A stretch of DNA of 64,000 bases from Leishmania infantum JPCM5 (lineage: Eukaryota > Euglenozoa > Kinetoplastea > Trypanosomatida > Trypanosomatidae). This document shows, piece after piece, positions 43,500 through 54,274 of this stretch. The stretch is taken from assembly GCF_000002875.2 (NCBI RefSeq), contig NC_009419.2, forward strand, positions 664,954 through 728,953. The letters are read 5' to 3'. The translations under genes and the position numbers were made by a program. Position 1 is the first letter of the stretch; each line of letters begins with the position of its first letter. A model generated the notes under the pieces. It worked only from the letters and a program-made list of their open reading frames with translations. It was not told where the DNA came from and did no database searches.

Positions 43500-44618
43500 T
43501 CAAGACTCTATTCTTGGCACTCTCTTTTCGTGTACGTTCTCTTCGTTGCATACACTCGCACCGCCGCCTCCGTTCTCCGCCGCCACGGTGATTCCGTCTA
43601 GCGTAAAATCCTTGGGTCTGACCGGGTCAAAGTATGGGTCCATCATCGCCTCTGCCGCTTGGATCCGCTTCATGTGATCATACTGGAGCAGCTTATCTAA
43701 AAACGCGAGTGCCTCGGGCGGGCACAGGTGCTCGTTTTGCCCATTCACAAAACTCCTCCATGGCTTCTTCGCGTGGTAGCCTAGCGTCGCCTCTAGCACG
43801 GGCGGCAAACTCGCGTTGTGCTTCTTAAGGTACACTTGCAGGTCGTCCGTGCCGAGCACCTTCACAATGCGCACCAGCTGATCCGTATTGTCCTTTCCGC
43901 GGAAGAATGGCTCACGAATGAAGATCATGGCTGCTAACATGCATCCCAGCGACCACATGTCCAGCCGATAGTCGTACATGGGCAATTCTACGAGCAGCTC
44001 CGGCCCCTTGAAGTAGCGCGACGCGACGCGAGCGTTATAGGACGTGGCAGGATGGTAGAATTCAGCCAGACCCCAGTCAATCAGCTTCAGCTTACCTGTT
44101 TTATAGTCCAGGCACACGTTGTTCGGTTTCACGTCTCGATGCATGATGCCATGCGAGTGGGCGTATTCGAGGGCCATGAGAACCTGGAAAATGTAGCTGC
44201 GCACCTCTAAATCGGTGAAGGTGGGGAAGACGGTTCGGAAGTCACATGACTTCACGTACTCGAAGACGAAGGAGGGTGTTTTGCTATTGGGCTCCCGCAC
44301 GACATCGAAGAGGTCCACAATATTCGGACCGCCTTTGAGCGTCTGCAGCACCATCAACTCACGCAGAATCTTCTTTTTCTTGACTGGCTTCAGCACCTTG
44401 ATCACAACCTGACGCGGCACCTTGGTGTCCACGCCGAGGAAGACGTCGCTATACTTGCCACGGCCGATCTTCTGCACCACTTCGTACCGGTCAGGGCTAT
44501 TCCACTGCACGCGCAGAGAGTCGTAGTCCCAGTAGGAGGAGGGCTTGTTGACGTTGACGTGGGCGTAGCGGTGCGCGCCATCGGAAGCTGGCGATTTTGG
44601 TGACGATCTCGAAGACAT
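43500..44618 (-). CDS. CK2A: Casein kinase II catalytic subunit alpha (CK2 alpha)
   Basis: The 372-residue protein has a complete kinase domain. It shows the glycine loop [11 protein letters not shown], the ATP lysine in [13 protein letters not shown] (with the basic KKKKILRE substrate cluster typical of CK2), the catalytic loop [12 protein letters not shown], and the DWG version of the magnesium loop ([10 protein letters not shown]), diagnostic for CK2. It also has the activation segment [14 protein letters not shown] and [13 protein letters not shown]. It is an acidophilic Ser/Thr kinase that pairs with CK2 beta. About 35 residues follow the kinase domain. The gene lies 5' of the cyclophilin-like gene in the same array. 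Confidence 0.97.
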   Translation of the reverse strand: MSSRSSPKSPASDGAHRYAHVNVNKPSSYWDYDSLRVQWNSPDRYEVVQKIGRGKYSDVFLGVDTKVPRQVVIKVLKPVKKKKILRELMVLQTLKGGPNIVDLFDVVREPNSKTPSFVFEYVKSCDFRTVFPTFTDLEVRSYIFQVLMALEYAHSHGIMHRDVKPNNVCLDYKTGKLKLIDWGLAEFYHPATSYNARVASRYFKGPELLVELPMYDYRLDMWSLGCMLAAMIFIREPFFRGKDNTDQLVRIVKVLGTDDLQVYLKKHNASLPPVLEATLGYHAKKPWRSFVNGQNEHLCPPEALAFLDKLLQYDHMKRIQAAEAMMDPYFDPVRPKDFTLDGITVAAENGGGGASVCNEENVHEKRVPRIES

Positions 44619-46858
44619 GGCCCCTAACTAAAGTCGCTTGGATCTGTTTTTCTTCTGCTTTTTCCTCACACACTTCGCTCCTTCTCCCTCGACGGAGATG
44701 TAGACTGACTACTCTTATACCCTCCTCCTTTCGAGTTCAAGCTGTATGGAGGCGAAGAGGGAGAGTCGCGGCCACCGCGCACACGTTGGGGGCGTGAGAG
44801 GAGGGTGGCAGCCAGATGCGAGAAGTTGGAGTCGCAAGAGAGAAGGCAGAGAGAAACGGATACAGCATCGAAGACTCATGAAGAAAGAGAGACAGTAAGC
44901 ACACGTCGATGGGAGCGAAATGCGCTTCGTTTGTCGATGCCGCAGCACACTCAATCAGAAATCCACAGAACAGAGAGGCGCAGGGTTGTAAGATGGTGGA
45001 GAAGGGGCACATGATAGTGGGGCTTCGGTGCTGTGTACTGCTTCTCCGTTCCCTCTCCAAGCTGCCACTCGTCTTCTTGTCGTTTATCCCTCCTCAGCGT
45101 GACATCCTCCATCCATTATTTACGCGCGCATAGAAGTGAGCTGCATGCATCTCTGCTTCTCTGCTGCTCACCTTTTCTTCTTGAGTGAGCAGGACGGTGT
45201 CGAGGATATGGGGAGAGGGGGGAAGGGAAAGGCGGGGGCGCGGGGGGGGGCACGGGTGGTTCCTCCTTCCGCTGCGGTGACGCTGCCATCGGCATGACTT
45301 CTTCCTGCTTCTTTTCCTTTCTGATAAGATCACCACGCACGCAAAATGACGAAGAAAAAGTAAAAGCAAAGAACACATTTCTTCGACGTGTGTGTCCATT
45401 CTCTGCCGCGCAGCAGGAGCCCAGCGCCACTCTGCTGCCCCCGGCCAGTCACAGACCCATCTCGTGGTGCAAAGCAGCCGTAGACACGCGCCAGTGCAGC
45501 AGTGCACCGACTCCGTCGGCTCAGCACCGCCTCGAGACCTACCGATCCGCCGCCTCGCATGTCGCCTCACAGCGGCTCACATCATGCCAGTCGCCATCCC
45601 TGGTGCATCCCTCGCGGTGGCACGCAGGTTGCCCACCACCAGTAGGCAGTGCGAGGGCCGGGCGGGGCACGTTCGAGTCGCGCTGACACGCTGCCCACCA
45701 CATGGATGGCACACGCGTGCTCGCTGTCGCAGGCCGCTCCGACGCAACGCCGTCCACGACATGGCTGCCGGCATGAGCAGCGATGAAGCGCTCTGGCACC
45801 ACCACGTCGCGGGTGCCTGGCCCCGCGTCACCACCGCAAGTGGCTCGGCATTGGCAGGGATAGGGGGTGCTGCTTGGCCTCCACACACACACACACACAT
45901 AGTGGATGTGCTGGACCCTGAGGTGCAACGGTGAGGTTTCCCCCTCGCCAAGAAAAACAGCAAAAACGGAAAAAGAGAATTGAGAAAAGCGAAATGACGA
46001 CAGCAGCCAAAAAGCACAAGACACCTTACCACACACGCACAAACGGAAGAGGAAAAGGGGACGTTACATTTTCTTCGTTGAACTGGGGAGAGGCGACGCG
46101 GACGCGCAACTCTGCTCCATGTTGTCAGGAAAGCTGCTTGTTTTGCTTCTGCCCCAACTTCGACCCGTTGACCTCTTCCCCTACGCCCTTCACCAGATGC
46201 ATCTGCGCTCCCACGCACAAATAAAGAGAACGAGGTAATCAACCACGAGAACGGTAACGCCAGCACGTACGAACAGCACACGCGCCAAAGAAATCCGGTC
46301 ATCGAGCACATGACCCAGACACTAACGGCACACTACCGCACCCTTTTATTGTCCGTGCGCGTAGTCTCCCGTACAGACGCGCAACGCGTACACACGCACG
46401 AACAAATAAGCGCGCACACAAATCATGCATAGGACAGAGAAGAGGCGCTGGTGGTGGTAGTGTGCGGGGTGTGTGGAGGGGGCGGAGAGAGGCGTGATAA
46501 CAACACAGAAACAAGAGACAAAGACGGCAGCAAGAAAAGGTTGTGAATCGAACAATTAGCGGCCTTGTGTATGTGGGGGGGGGGAGGGGAGAAGAGCGCG
46601 GCGCGGCCGGAAGCGGAAGGTATAGAAAAGGGAAATCCTAAAAACAAAGTAGCAACGCAGACAGAGAGAAATAGACAGTGCGTGAATAGAGCAACGAGGT
46701 CCTCCTACAAAAAAAAGACGCACAGTTCAACATCAAGATGGCAGGCCACCAAGGGACTCTGCATAGTTTTTTTTTAAGGGAAAGCTCTTCGCGTGACCGT
46801 GCAGCGAGCATGTGAACCGGATGAAAGCGACAAAACAGAAGTATATATGTGTGTGAAG
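44619..46858. other. Intergenic region carrying retroposon copy 3
   Basis: Between USP7 and CK2 alpha. It contains the SIDER2-type element at 45386-45948, about 910 bp past the USP7 stop codon. A coding-strand pyrimidine run ending TACAG at about 44742 is a candidate splice acceptor for CK2 alpha, leaving a leader of about 123 nt without an ATG. Confidence 0.65.
45386..45948 (-). mobile_element. SIDER2-type retroposon, copy 3
   Basis: Nearly identical to the other copies. It shares the CCCAGCGCC variant (plus-strand reading) with copy 4 and has a private T in CACATCATGCC. Sense to local transcription, in the probable 3' UTR of USP7. No clear target-site duplication. Confidence 0.85.
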
Positions 46859-49800
46859 TCAGTTGAGGATCAGCACCTTGTCCTCACGCTTGCCCGTTCG
46901 CTTTGAGAGCGGGGCGTGCTCCAGTCCAATGAAAGCCGCTTTCGAAGGCTCGATCTGGTTCGGCTGGTAGCACTCTGGAAGACAGAAGTTGGTAATGTGG
47001 GAACCCATCAGGGCATCCGGTGCAATCACCTCTACCCGACTTTCCTTCACTAGACACACCTTCCAATCCTGCACGGCAGCGTAGATCATCTCCAGCTTCG
47101 CGGCGATGCGGCGTAACAGCTGATTCGACGTTTCGTAGAAGTTGACGTACATGCTGAAGGGCTCGCTGTGTGTCTCGATAGCGTCGCGACGCTGGCGCAC
47201 CATGGTGAAGTGATGCACCTGAAACACCGCCTGGTCTGAAGAGGGAACGCCTGGGATGGGTGCAGGAATGTGCTCGATACGATACTCCGCGCTTTCTTCG
47301 AAAGTGTTGTGTTCGAAGACAAGCGTGTGGTTCTTGTCCAGTATGTTGTACACACGACCGCGCCACACGTCGACCAGACGCAGCCACTCGTGCGCGCTCT
47401 TGCAATCCATCTGCATGAGCCTCTTCACAAAGGTGATTGTGGAGTTGTTGGATGTGTTTTCTGGGTCCTCTTTGAGCAGCGCCGCCACCGCTGGGCAGGC
47501 ACCGGCTGCGTAGTCTTTTTGAATCTCGCGCACGCAGGCAGGAAAGAGCAGGTCCGCCGTGATAGGAAGATCATGCGGCAGCAGAATCCAGTGCGTCGAC
47601 ACCACTTTGACATTGTCGCCGTACAGCTTGAACTGCAGCGAGTGCGCATTCTCAATTTCGGTGACGGTGTACTTGCAGTACTCGTAATAGAGGTACTTGG
47701 ACAGAGCGGGAACCCGCGAACTGGCAGGCATCAGCAATCTCGCTAAAGTTGCACGATCGTGTTTCTTGCCCTTCATGAAGTACGGCAGCTCCGTTTCCGG
47801 GTTGTGGCGAGTGAAGCGAACGCGGTCGTAGTTCTCCATGTCGCCAATGAGCCGTGCGACGTACCGCTGAAGCTGCTCGTACGTCATGTCCTCTGCAAGC
47901 TCGGTCGCGATCAGCAGGGGATAATCCGGGTAGCGGTTCAGTTTCAGCTCCACTGGGATACGGTGCAGGAGAAAGTGCTGGTAGCTCTGGATGTCGGGGT
48001 AGAAAATGTTCGCTGGGTCCTCGTTCGGTGTGTCGAGTTTCCAGATCAGAATGTCACCCGAGTAAAGCTCGCTGCACGGCAAAAACTCGCGCGCCTCAGT
48101 TTCGCGCACCACTCCCAACGCCTCTTGCGGCATACCGCGCCTCACTTCGGTCATCTCCGCTTCATCCCTCGAGGAGAGGTCCTGGTTCGACCTGTAGGTC
48201 TCAAGTGAGGTGGCGCTCCGTGGCTTCGACGGCAGTGCCTGCTTCGCTTTCGGCGGCTTCTTCAGATGATGGCCATGCAGCTGCTTTGTCAGGTCTGGCA
48301 GATCGGCGATGAGGGAGCGCACATGTAACTCCATGCTTTCGAGAGCCTGCTTTGCGTCCCCGTTCGGATCACGGTGTAGGACGGTGCACCCTAGAAAAAG
48401 GACTTTGAGCTGCAGAGGGTCGTATAGCTTGTGGTGAAACACCTGGTACTCGCGGGACACGCAGCCCTGGTCGAGTTCAATTACTGTGGCGGTTGCTGGA
48501 GTTGTGACGAGTACGCAGCACTCCTTTGCGTTTTGCAAGAGCTGTCGCACCTTCATGTTCGCCCTGACCTGCTGAGAAAGTCGAATCTCTGACCCGCCAG
48601 TGCGCGATGAGGCAAACCATAGCAGCTGCTGCTCGGCGTCGACACCCAGCTGCCGCTTCACAAACTCCTCAAAAGCCGGCAACGCTTCGTCGTCGAGCGG
48701 AATGCGCAGAGTCTTATGAGAGGAGAACTTCTGCGCTGCCGGTCGACGCGACGTAAGGTACTCTTCCTGATCGGTGATTTCGTTCGGCAGAATAAAATGC
48801 ACCCGCCCGTAGAGGTAGTCTTCCGCCTGCTCCTTGACGCGACGCTCGTGCTCAACACGCTCTCTTTCCAGCTGCTGCACGACGTGTTGTGGGACGTCAT
48901 CGCTGCCGATCGGGCATAGAATGGAGCTCAGCTGGCTCGTGCGAATGTACACAAGCATGTACGCGTTGGCGGTGTTTGGAATCTCAGAACCCCAGTAGTT
49001 AAGCTTGAAGCCACCAAAGTTGTCACCAAACACTTCCTTCAGTTTTGCCGGGGTAACGGCTTCATCGTTGAACTTGTACCACGCGCCAGAGCACAGAAGG
49101 AAGCAAAAGTAGTGGCCAAAGCCGGTGTTTGACCCGGAGTGTACCAGCACGCTGCACAGGGTGTAATGCGTGTCCGTCGACGGAGACTCTGGCATGTAAC
49201 GCGACAGATCCAGAGTGTTGTAGTAGTCCCAGCGCGTCAACACCTTTGTCTCGCCCTGCTGAATATCGTAGTCAAAGCGTGCAAGGTGCAGAAGAAGGAT
49301 GGGAGGGATCGTCTTGAACCGGACGCCTTTCTCTGCACGATGATACGACTTTTTCCCATTGCATTCCAGGCAGTACTTGTTTTTTCCGTCCAGCACCTCG
49401 ACCTGGAAAAAGGCGTCGAAGCTCGAGTATATGTTCTTCTTGTTCTTCACAACGAGTTGGAGGTCATAAAACGGTTCTTCACGGGAGCCGTAGTAGTTCG
49501 CCTCTTCCACCTTCACGTAGCTTTCCAAGGAGCCCGTGAAGAGACGATGAATCGCATTCTCCTTCGGCTTCGGATTCCCAGTTTCTGCTTGTTGAGCATT
49601 AAGCTTCTCCTCCAAATTGTCTAGAAGAACGCGCGTCAGCTCATGCACGTCGTGCTGGATAAAGCTATCGGATGCGCCCCATCCGAATGATTCAGTGAGC
49701 TCGCATGTGCCGACAGCGCGCGTCGACATCTGCAGGTGGCAAAAGAGTCGCTGCAGGGCATACGGAATGCTCCTGGGCACTGTCGACTCCAGGTCAGCAT

Positions 49801-50353
49801 GCTGCTCCGCCTCGTCTTTTGTCGGCATCTGATAGATAATAGCCCTAAACGCTGTGATGTGGAAAAGAGCCTGGAGGAGCGAGTTGAGGTAGCAGGTCGC
49901 GCCCTGATTGAGCAAACCGTTGTAGTGGGAGTGGCAGGTCCGACCTCTTTCCAGGTCAGCTACATCCTCGCTCTTTGTCTCCTTTGCCGCAGATGAACAC
50001 TGCTCTCTGTACGATAAGCTATTCACGCTCGCATAGCCGAGAAGAGGAGTGTTGGCGTAGAACGGACTCCACTGGCGTGCGCTCAGATGCCGATGAATCA
50101 TGTAATTACCGTCAATTTTACCCGCACCGTGAAGCGCAGTGATGTGTTGAAGTGACCTCAAAAAAAGAGGAAAGAGGGATGGATCAATCCCGCACTGCTG
50201 GAAGACAGAGATCCGCTCCTTCCCTGTCATGGTCGTAAGATCAGCAATCGTGTAACTGCACTTTTCCAGTGCTGCCTCCGAGGGAAGCAGCTTTCTATTG
50301 AAGGCGGTGTCATTCCAAAAAACGTGCTTTGCCACGTCTAAAACTGCAAGCAT
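46859..50353 (-). CDS. USP7-like ubiquitin carboxyl-terminal hydrolase
   Basis: The first ATG after a good splice acceptor is at 50353 (MLAVLDVAKHVFWNDTAF), giving 1164 residues; the longer frame begins at GTG. The USP catalytic core has the Cys box YNGLLNQGATCYLNSLLQAL (nucleophile about Cys154) and the His box LVHSGSNTGFGHYFCF near residue 410. A zinc-finger-like C-x2-C (YCLECNGKKSYHR) lies between. Downstream of the core, to the C-terminus, is a long region corresponding to the ubiquitin-like repeats and ICP0-binding domain of USP7. The N-terminal 140 residues do not show an obvious TRAF/MATH domain. USP7 homologues remove ubiquitin from endocytic cargo in trypanosomes. Its 3' UTR carries retroposon copy 3. 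Confidence 0.92.
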   Translation of the reverse strand: MLAVLDVAKHVFWNDTAFNRKLLPSEAALEKCSYTIADLTTMTGKERISVFQQCGIDPSLFPLFLRSLQHITALHGAGKIDGNYMIHRHLSARQWSPFYANTPLLGYASVNSLSYREQCSSAAKETKSEDVADLERGRTCHSHYNGLLNQGATCYLNSLLQALFHITAFRAIIYQMPTKDEAEQHADLESTVPRSIPYALQRLFCHLQMSTRAVGTCELTESFGWGASDSFIQHDVHELTRVLLDNLEEKLNAQQAETGNPKPKENAIHRLFTGSLESYVKVEEANYYGSREEPFYDLQLVVKNKKNIYSSFDAFFQVEVLDGKNKYCLECNGKKSYHRAEKGVRFKTIPPILLLHLARFDYDIQQGETKVLTRWDYYNTLDLSRYMPESPSTDTHYTLCSVLVHSGSNTGFGHYFCFLLCSGAWYKFNDEAVTPAKLKEVFGDNFGGFKLNYWGSEIPNTANAYMLVYIRTSQLSSILCPIGSDDVPQHVVQQLERERVEHERRVKEQAEDYLYGRVHFILPNEITDQEEYLTSRRPAAQKFSSHKTLRIPLDDEALPAFEEFVKRQLGVDAEQQLLWFASSRTGGSEIRLSQQVRANMKVRQLLQNAKECCVLVTTPATATVIELDQGCVSREYQVFHHKLYDPLQLKVLFLGCTVLHRDPNGDAKQALESMELHVRSLIADLPDLTKQLHGHHLKKPPKAKQALPSKPRSATSLETYRSNQDLSSRDEAEMTEVRRGMPQEALGVVRETEAREFLPCSELYSGDILIWKLDTPNEDPANIFYPDIQSYQHFLLHRIPVELKLNRYPDYPLLIATELAEDMTYEQLQRYVARLIGDMENYDRVRFTRHNPETELPYFMKGKKHDRATLARLLMPASSRVPALSKYLYYEYCKYTVTEIENAHSLQFKLYGDNVKVVSTHWILLPHDLPITADLLFPACVREIQKDYAAGACPAVAALLKEDPENTSNNSTITFVKRLMQMDCKSAHEWLRLVDVWRGRVYNILDKNHTLVFEHNTFEESAEYRIEHIPAPIPGVPSSDQAVFQVHHFTMVRQRRDAIETHSEPFSMYVNFYETSNQLLRRIAAKLEMIYAAVQDWKVCLVKESRVEVIAPDALMGSHITNFCLPECYQPNQIEPSKAAFIGLEHAPLSKRTGKREDKVLILN

Positions 50354-50894
50354 TGTGATGTTGTACTGTGCTCCTTGTCTGCGTTGTGCCTGTACGTGTG
50401 TTTGTATGTGCGCGGAGTTTCCGGCGTTTTTTTTCTCTTTGCTTTTGTAGATGCTTGTTTGAACCAGCAGCTGCTGCTTTTGCAACCACAAGCTGGGAAG
50501 CGCCAGCACCTGCAGCTTAGGGTATGTAAGTCAATAGAGATGGAAAACGGAGGAAAAAGCTGAGAATAGCCGGCGTTTCGGAAAAGTACGCATAACCAAA
50601 GCCGCGGAGATGATGAAACGGCATCAATGGTAGTAAGGGAAGTTGAAATGGACACAGGCGAAAAAATGACGGAAAGACATGTTGCGCAACACGACAGTAA
50701 GACGGTGGGTCAACGGCATCTTTGCGTGACTATGCGTATTTCTCTTTGTCAAAGGAAGCCTGAATGCACAGCAAGGCTGCAGCGTGTTCACTGTTCGTAT
50801 TATTTTGTCGCGCTTAGCTACATTCCTGAGGATAAACTATTTACATTCGAAACATTCCTCTCCTCTATCCCATGCCAGTGTGCGCGTAACGCAG
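50354..50894. other. Intergenic region, no gene seen
   Basis: Contains the 5' leader of USP7 and the 3' UTR of the LC7 gene. Less GC-rich than gaps further left, without simple repeats. Confidence 0.6.
50516..50565 (-). promoter_or_regulatory. Trans-splice acceptor for USP7-like gene
   Basis: On the minus strand CTTTTTCCTCCGTTTTCC and a further pyrimidine-rich run end at CCCTAAG, with the AG at plus 50517-50516. The first ATG downstream is the one at 50353, which decides the start. Confidence 0.7.
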
Positions 50895-51188
50895 CTACTC
50901 GACAATGTTTTGAATAACAATCAGAATGAAGTCCTTGTCTGGTGCAACCATGATCTCATTCTTTTTCGAGCGGATTCGAAGAAAGCACAGATCGTTCGTT
51001 GGGTCTAAGTCACGAACGCAATGGCGTGCTTTAGCAGCAAGTGACGTGATCAAGTGCGCATACTGGTTCTGCACTGTCGTGTCCTCAATAGTGCTTCGTA
51101 TGGGAGTGCCTTCATTGTCCACTACGATGATGCCAGTCACGTTGGGGCGCTGACTGATGCGCTGAAACATTTCCGCAATCTCCGACAT
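50895..51188 (-). CDS. Dynein light chain, roadblock/LC7 family
   Basis: A 97-residue protein from the ATG at 51188 ([17 protein letters not shown]), the usual length of roadblock light chains. It shows the family pattern [15 protein letters not shown], then the [20 protein letters not shown] helix and [19 protein letters not shown], ending [11 protein letters not shown]. These proteins dimerise on dynein intermediate chains in cytoplasmic or axonemal dynein. A longer upstream frame is ruled out because a strong splice acceptor lies 53 nt upstream and the ATG at 51188 is the first after it. This is the first gene of the minus-strand array. Confidence 0.93.
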
Positions 51189-51240
51189 GGCTTTGCGCGT
51201 GCTGTGAAGTGAGGAGCGGTGGGCCGTAACTCTACAGTTG

Positions 51241-51340
51241 CTGAAAAGATTCATGAAAGGAAACGCAATAGCATAGGAGTACGTAGACAAATATGTGATA
51301 AAGAGAAAAGAGTACAAAAGGGATGGAGATGCAAGCAGAG
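51241..51340 (-). promoter_or_regulatory. Trans-splice acceptor for LC7 gene
   Basis: On the minus strand a long pyrimidine-rich run (including CCCTTTTGTACTCTTTTCTC) ends in CTTTTCAG, with the AG at plus 51242-51241. The leader would be 52 nt with no upstream ATG. Confidence 0.8.
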
Positions 51341-51707
51341 AGCCCATTGAGACGCTTGTGTGAAGCGAGGTAGACACTCCAAAGAAGAGCAGCCACACTG
51401 TCAAGCTGTTTCAGCACTTCCAGCAGGTAGACATCAATATGTGTTCATCTTAATGGGGAAAATCGACGATACAGATGGAACGAAAAAGTAGCTTTGAGGG
51501 CCACCTCACAGCAGCTGTCGATAACTCTGTGCAGAAAACAGCATGCTTTGCAGCAAGTTTGCTCTGTTATGCCCATCCCTCACCACCTGCCGTTTCAAAG
51601 GAAGCTGATAGCAATAAAGACTCAAACACAACAAAAAGCCTAGCGGAAAAGTCGTCGACACAGAAATGACCGCGTCGTGGCCATAAGGCGAGAGAAGGAT
51701 GTTTCAA

Positions 51708-52928
51708 TCACACAAAGTCCATGCTGCCGACTCCCACAGCAGCCGCGAGCTCAGAAACCTCTAGCGGTCTGAGCAACACCCATGAGAAAGCTCATTCGTC
51801 ATGAAGCTCGCATCCGTTCACGCACAGCTGACTTATTGTAAGCAGAGCGAACAGCTTATACGACCTCAGCAGTAAGAGGAGTAGGTGCGCATGCCCCGAT
51901 GCCAGCGCTCCACAACGGCAAGGAAGAGAAGCGGCTGCCTCCGACGTAGACGATCGGCGATTCGGCAAGTACGGCACCGTACAGAATTTCCTTGGCATGG
52001 CTCGTAAGCACAAGAATAGATTTGCGACGGTGAAACGCATAGGGGAGAGCTGCAGAAGTATCATCAGTGGCCTTCACGCTTTGGCCTTCGGAGGACCTTC
52101 GAAATCTCGACGATGGCTCCGCCGCTGGTATATATCGAAGGACACAAGCGTTCTTTTCGATTGCGACTGTTCGGAGAGCGGTGTAAAACTGCAGCTCATG
52201 TGCACTGTTTTCTACTGGCAAGCTTGCTTACATGAAACGAGCACTACAGCTCTCAAGATATGCGCTGATGTCGACAAAAGAGCTCCTTTTCATGAGCTCA
52301 TCATCACCTGAGGAATCCGATCGGGTGCACAATGGAGCATATGGGGCCTGTAATATCAATACCTGGCATTCCTTGAGTGATAATGTGCCGTATCATGTAA
52401 AGATTTTGCGGTGCACCGAAGCTCATGTGATCTTGCACAGAGGCGGCAAAGTCGCATATTGCACTTGCAACTGTGTCCCGCAGTCGGTGCTTTTCACCCA
52501 GTTAGAAAGGCAGAATGCAAAGCGATGTACTCCGAATACTTGGCACGTCTTCGGCGCTCTCTGACAGAATTACAAAAAGCGCGCCGAATTGCCCGCTGAT
52601 CCAGTCCCCCTCTTCGAGAAATACAGCTGCTAGGATAACATCAGGCGAAACGTTCCGCTTGCGCAAGACGATGAGAAAAGCTTCTGAGAGGTCTGCTGAA
52701 TCATTGCGGCACCTTCCCTGAGAGCACATGACGAATGCGCAAGCGGATATTCCAAACACGTCTTCGCAGCTGCCAAGCCTCAGCGAGTCAACGCGAACCA
52801 TCGCTGAGTGATTTCTCTGGTAGTTTGCTCTTGCAATAGACGCGATCTGAGCCAGACGGCGTTCCCGAAGAAACAAAAGCGATCTTTAGCCCTTTCACAC
52901 CTAGGGCGGTAAACAACAGCACACTCAT
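51708..52928 (-). pseudogene. Decayed protein-coding gene in the strand-switch region
   Basis: Read on the minus strand, several protein-like segments follow one another with interruptions. The first, MSVLLFTALGVKGLKIAF from 52928, shifts frame near 52795. The next (DLSEAFLIVLRKRNVSPD, FLEEGDWISGQFGALFVI) meets an in-frame TAA at 52502-52504 and continues in the same frame (DTVASAICDFAASVQDHM, CSIVHPIGFL). After a frame change near 52312 comes SSFVDISAYLESCSARFM, then a TAA at 52228-52230 and more in the same frame (FHRRKSILVLTSHAKEIL, ESPIVYVGGSRFSSLPLW). A last shift near 51858 leads to YKLFALLTISQLCVNG, a TGA at 51792-51794, then LRPLEVSELAAAVGVG and a stop at 51708. Composition and codon use resemble the neighbouring LC7 gene. 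I do not recognise the family. Chance open frames or sequencing errors are the alternatives. Confidence 0.5.
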
Positions 52929-53643
52929 GGCAAGCGCCACTAATCACGCGATTTGTGAGGCCATTGGCAGTCTACGCTATTCGTAAGTAGTCTCATGGAG
53001 ACGGCGGAGCCGACGGGGAGAAAAAAAGGAGGCTGATGCCGGTAAGGTTGGCCAGGAGCAGCTTAGCGCACCGGTGGCGAGCGAATAGGGAAAAGGACCG
53101 CTCTTCAACGCGCCAAGATACCTTTTCTCTTCTGGAACGAGGAGGTGACAAAGTGGCTAACACCTGGTGAAGAGGCTCTGGCTTACCGCTACGAGTTCTC
53201 CCGTGTTCGCTAATCTCGCGCATGCGATGCAAAACTCTTCTACCTCCCGGAACTTCCTACGGAATCGGCTTCTTTGTAGTCTTCCCGTCAAACTGACCCA
53301 TAGGGCCGAAAAAAGGTCTTCTGCCGCTTCCGACCTGCGCTGCAGCTACGAGAATCTCCATGACGCTCAGCTTCACCGATTAAAAGAGGGGTAGGGATAG
53401 GTTTCCGGCCGACCCCCCTTCCTCTGTTGCACCGTGAGTTATCAAGATTCCGCACCTCACGTGCAACAAAGAGAGAGTGAGCTTCTTCTGGTATGGCGGG
53501 AGCAACCGAAAGGGGGGCACAGATTAGCGGAAAGAGGATCAATTGACCTTCTACACACGCACATCCACAAGGTTCAGAATCACGGTACCAACATCAATCG
53601 CATTTTCGACGCTTGTATCTCTGTATATCTGCGTCTTGCCTTG

Positions 53644-53678
53644 CCAGCACTTTGTCTTTCACGCGGTGAAAGTGCTGG
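53644..53678. other. Hairpin-forming inverted repeat in strand-switch region
   Basis: CCAGCACTTT (53644-53653) is the exact reverse complement of AAAGTGCTGG (53669-53678). The 15-nt loop itself contains TTTCAC-GCG-GTGAAA, overlapping the right arm, so two alternative stems can form. It lies in the middle of the divergent region with no gene around it. Confidence 0.8.
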
Positions 53679-54170
53679 TCTTAGATCAAGCAGACTTCAT
53701 CCCGGAAAATAGTGGTATTGACAAGCACATGTACGCATGAGCCTATAGGAGAAGCGAGCTCACGCTTGTGACACAGAAACAGACGAACTCATGCAGAAAG
53801 CACATGCGAGAATCATGGACCTGCTTTTCTCAGCTATTTCATGAAAAAAGGAACCACAGTTTTGCGAAGTGCAGCCACTTTGAAAAGCATATCGGGAACT
53901 GCTTGGAGGAAGAAATGGCAGCGATGAAGGGGCCAAGGGAGGATCATTTCCTCGGCGCTCACATTGCTTTTGCGTAGATCAACTTTAGGATAGAAAGCAT
54001 CTTCGGCTTGGATAAGCGCTGAGAACGCCCTTCAACAGAAAGCCATTGTTGTCCGCATTCGCTTAGCATTATGGTCCCTTCAGCTGGCTGTCACCTCTAC
54101 TGAAATTGTTCGGGCCTTAAACTCTCTATGCCTCCTCAACTTGACTGCCGACCAGTGACGTATGACTGCA

Positions 54171-54223
54171 TGCTTTCCCTCACGCTGTCTCATGCCTATC
54201 TTTTCCTTGGTACTCCTTAACAG
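54171..54223 (+). promoter_or_regulatory. Trans-splice acceptor for the first plus-strand gene
   Basis: A pyrimidine-rich run (CTATCTTTTCCTTGG and neighbours) ends with AACAG at 54223. The first ATG downstream is 54275. Confidence 0.7.
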
Positions 54224-54274
54224 TACCAGTTGCACAAATACTTGAAAAGGAAAGGAAATCTTCTATCTTACAAA

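Larger units (their letters stand above)
51189..54274. other. Divergent strand-switch region between two polycistronic units
   Basis: Genes to the left are all minus-strand and genes to the right all plus-strand. In kinetoplastids such divergent regions are where RNA polymerase II starts in both directions. The 3.1 kb are less GC-rich than most of the window and contain no CA/TG microsatellites. They hold an apparent decayed gene (51708-52928), G- and C-runs around 53388-53420 (GAGGGGTAGGG and CCCCCC), a strong hairpin (53644-53678) and a trans-splice tract at its right edge. No tRNA gene was recognised. No TATA-like or other conserved promoter element is expected or seen. Confidence 0.85.

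Noticed and set aside
51189..51404. 72-codon hydrophobic N-terminal extension of the LC7 protein
   Set aside because: It covers the polypyrimidine tract and acceptor at 51241, and the remaining 97 residues match the standard length of the family.
53288..53977. Frames of 65-92 codons in the right half of the strand-switch region
   Set aside because: Too short and without recognisable motifs or a continuous interrupted frame like that at 51708-52928; left as noncoding.
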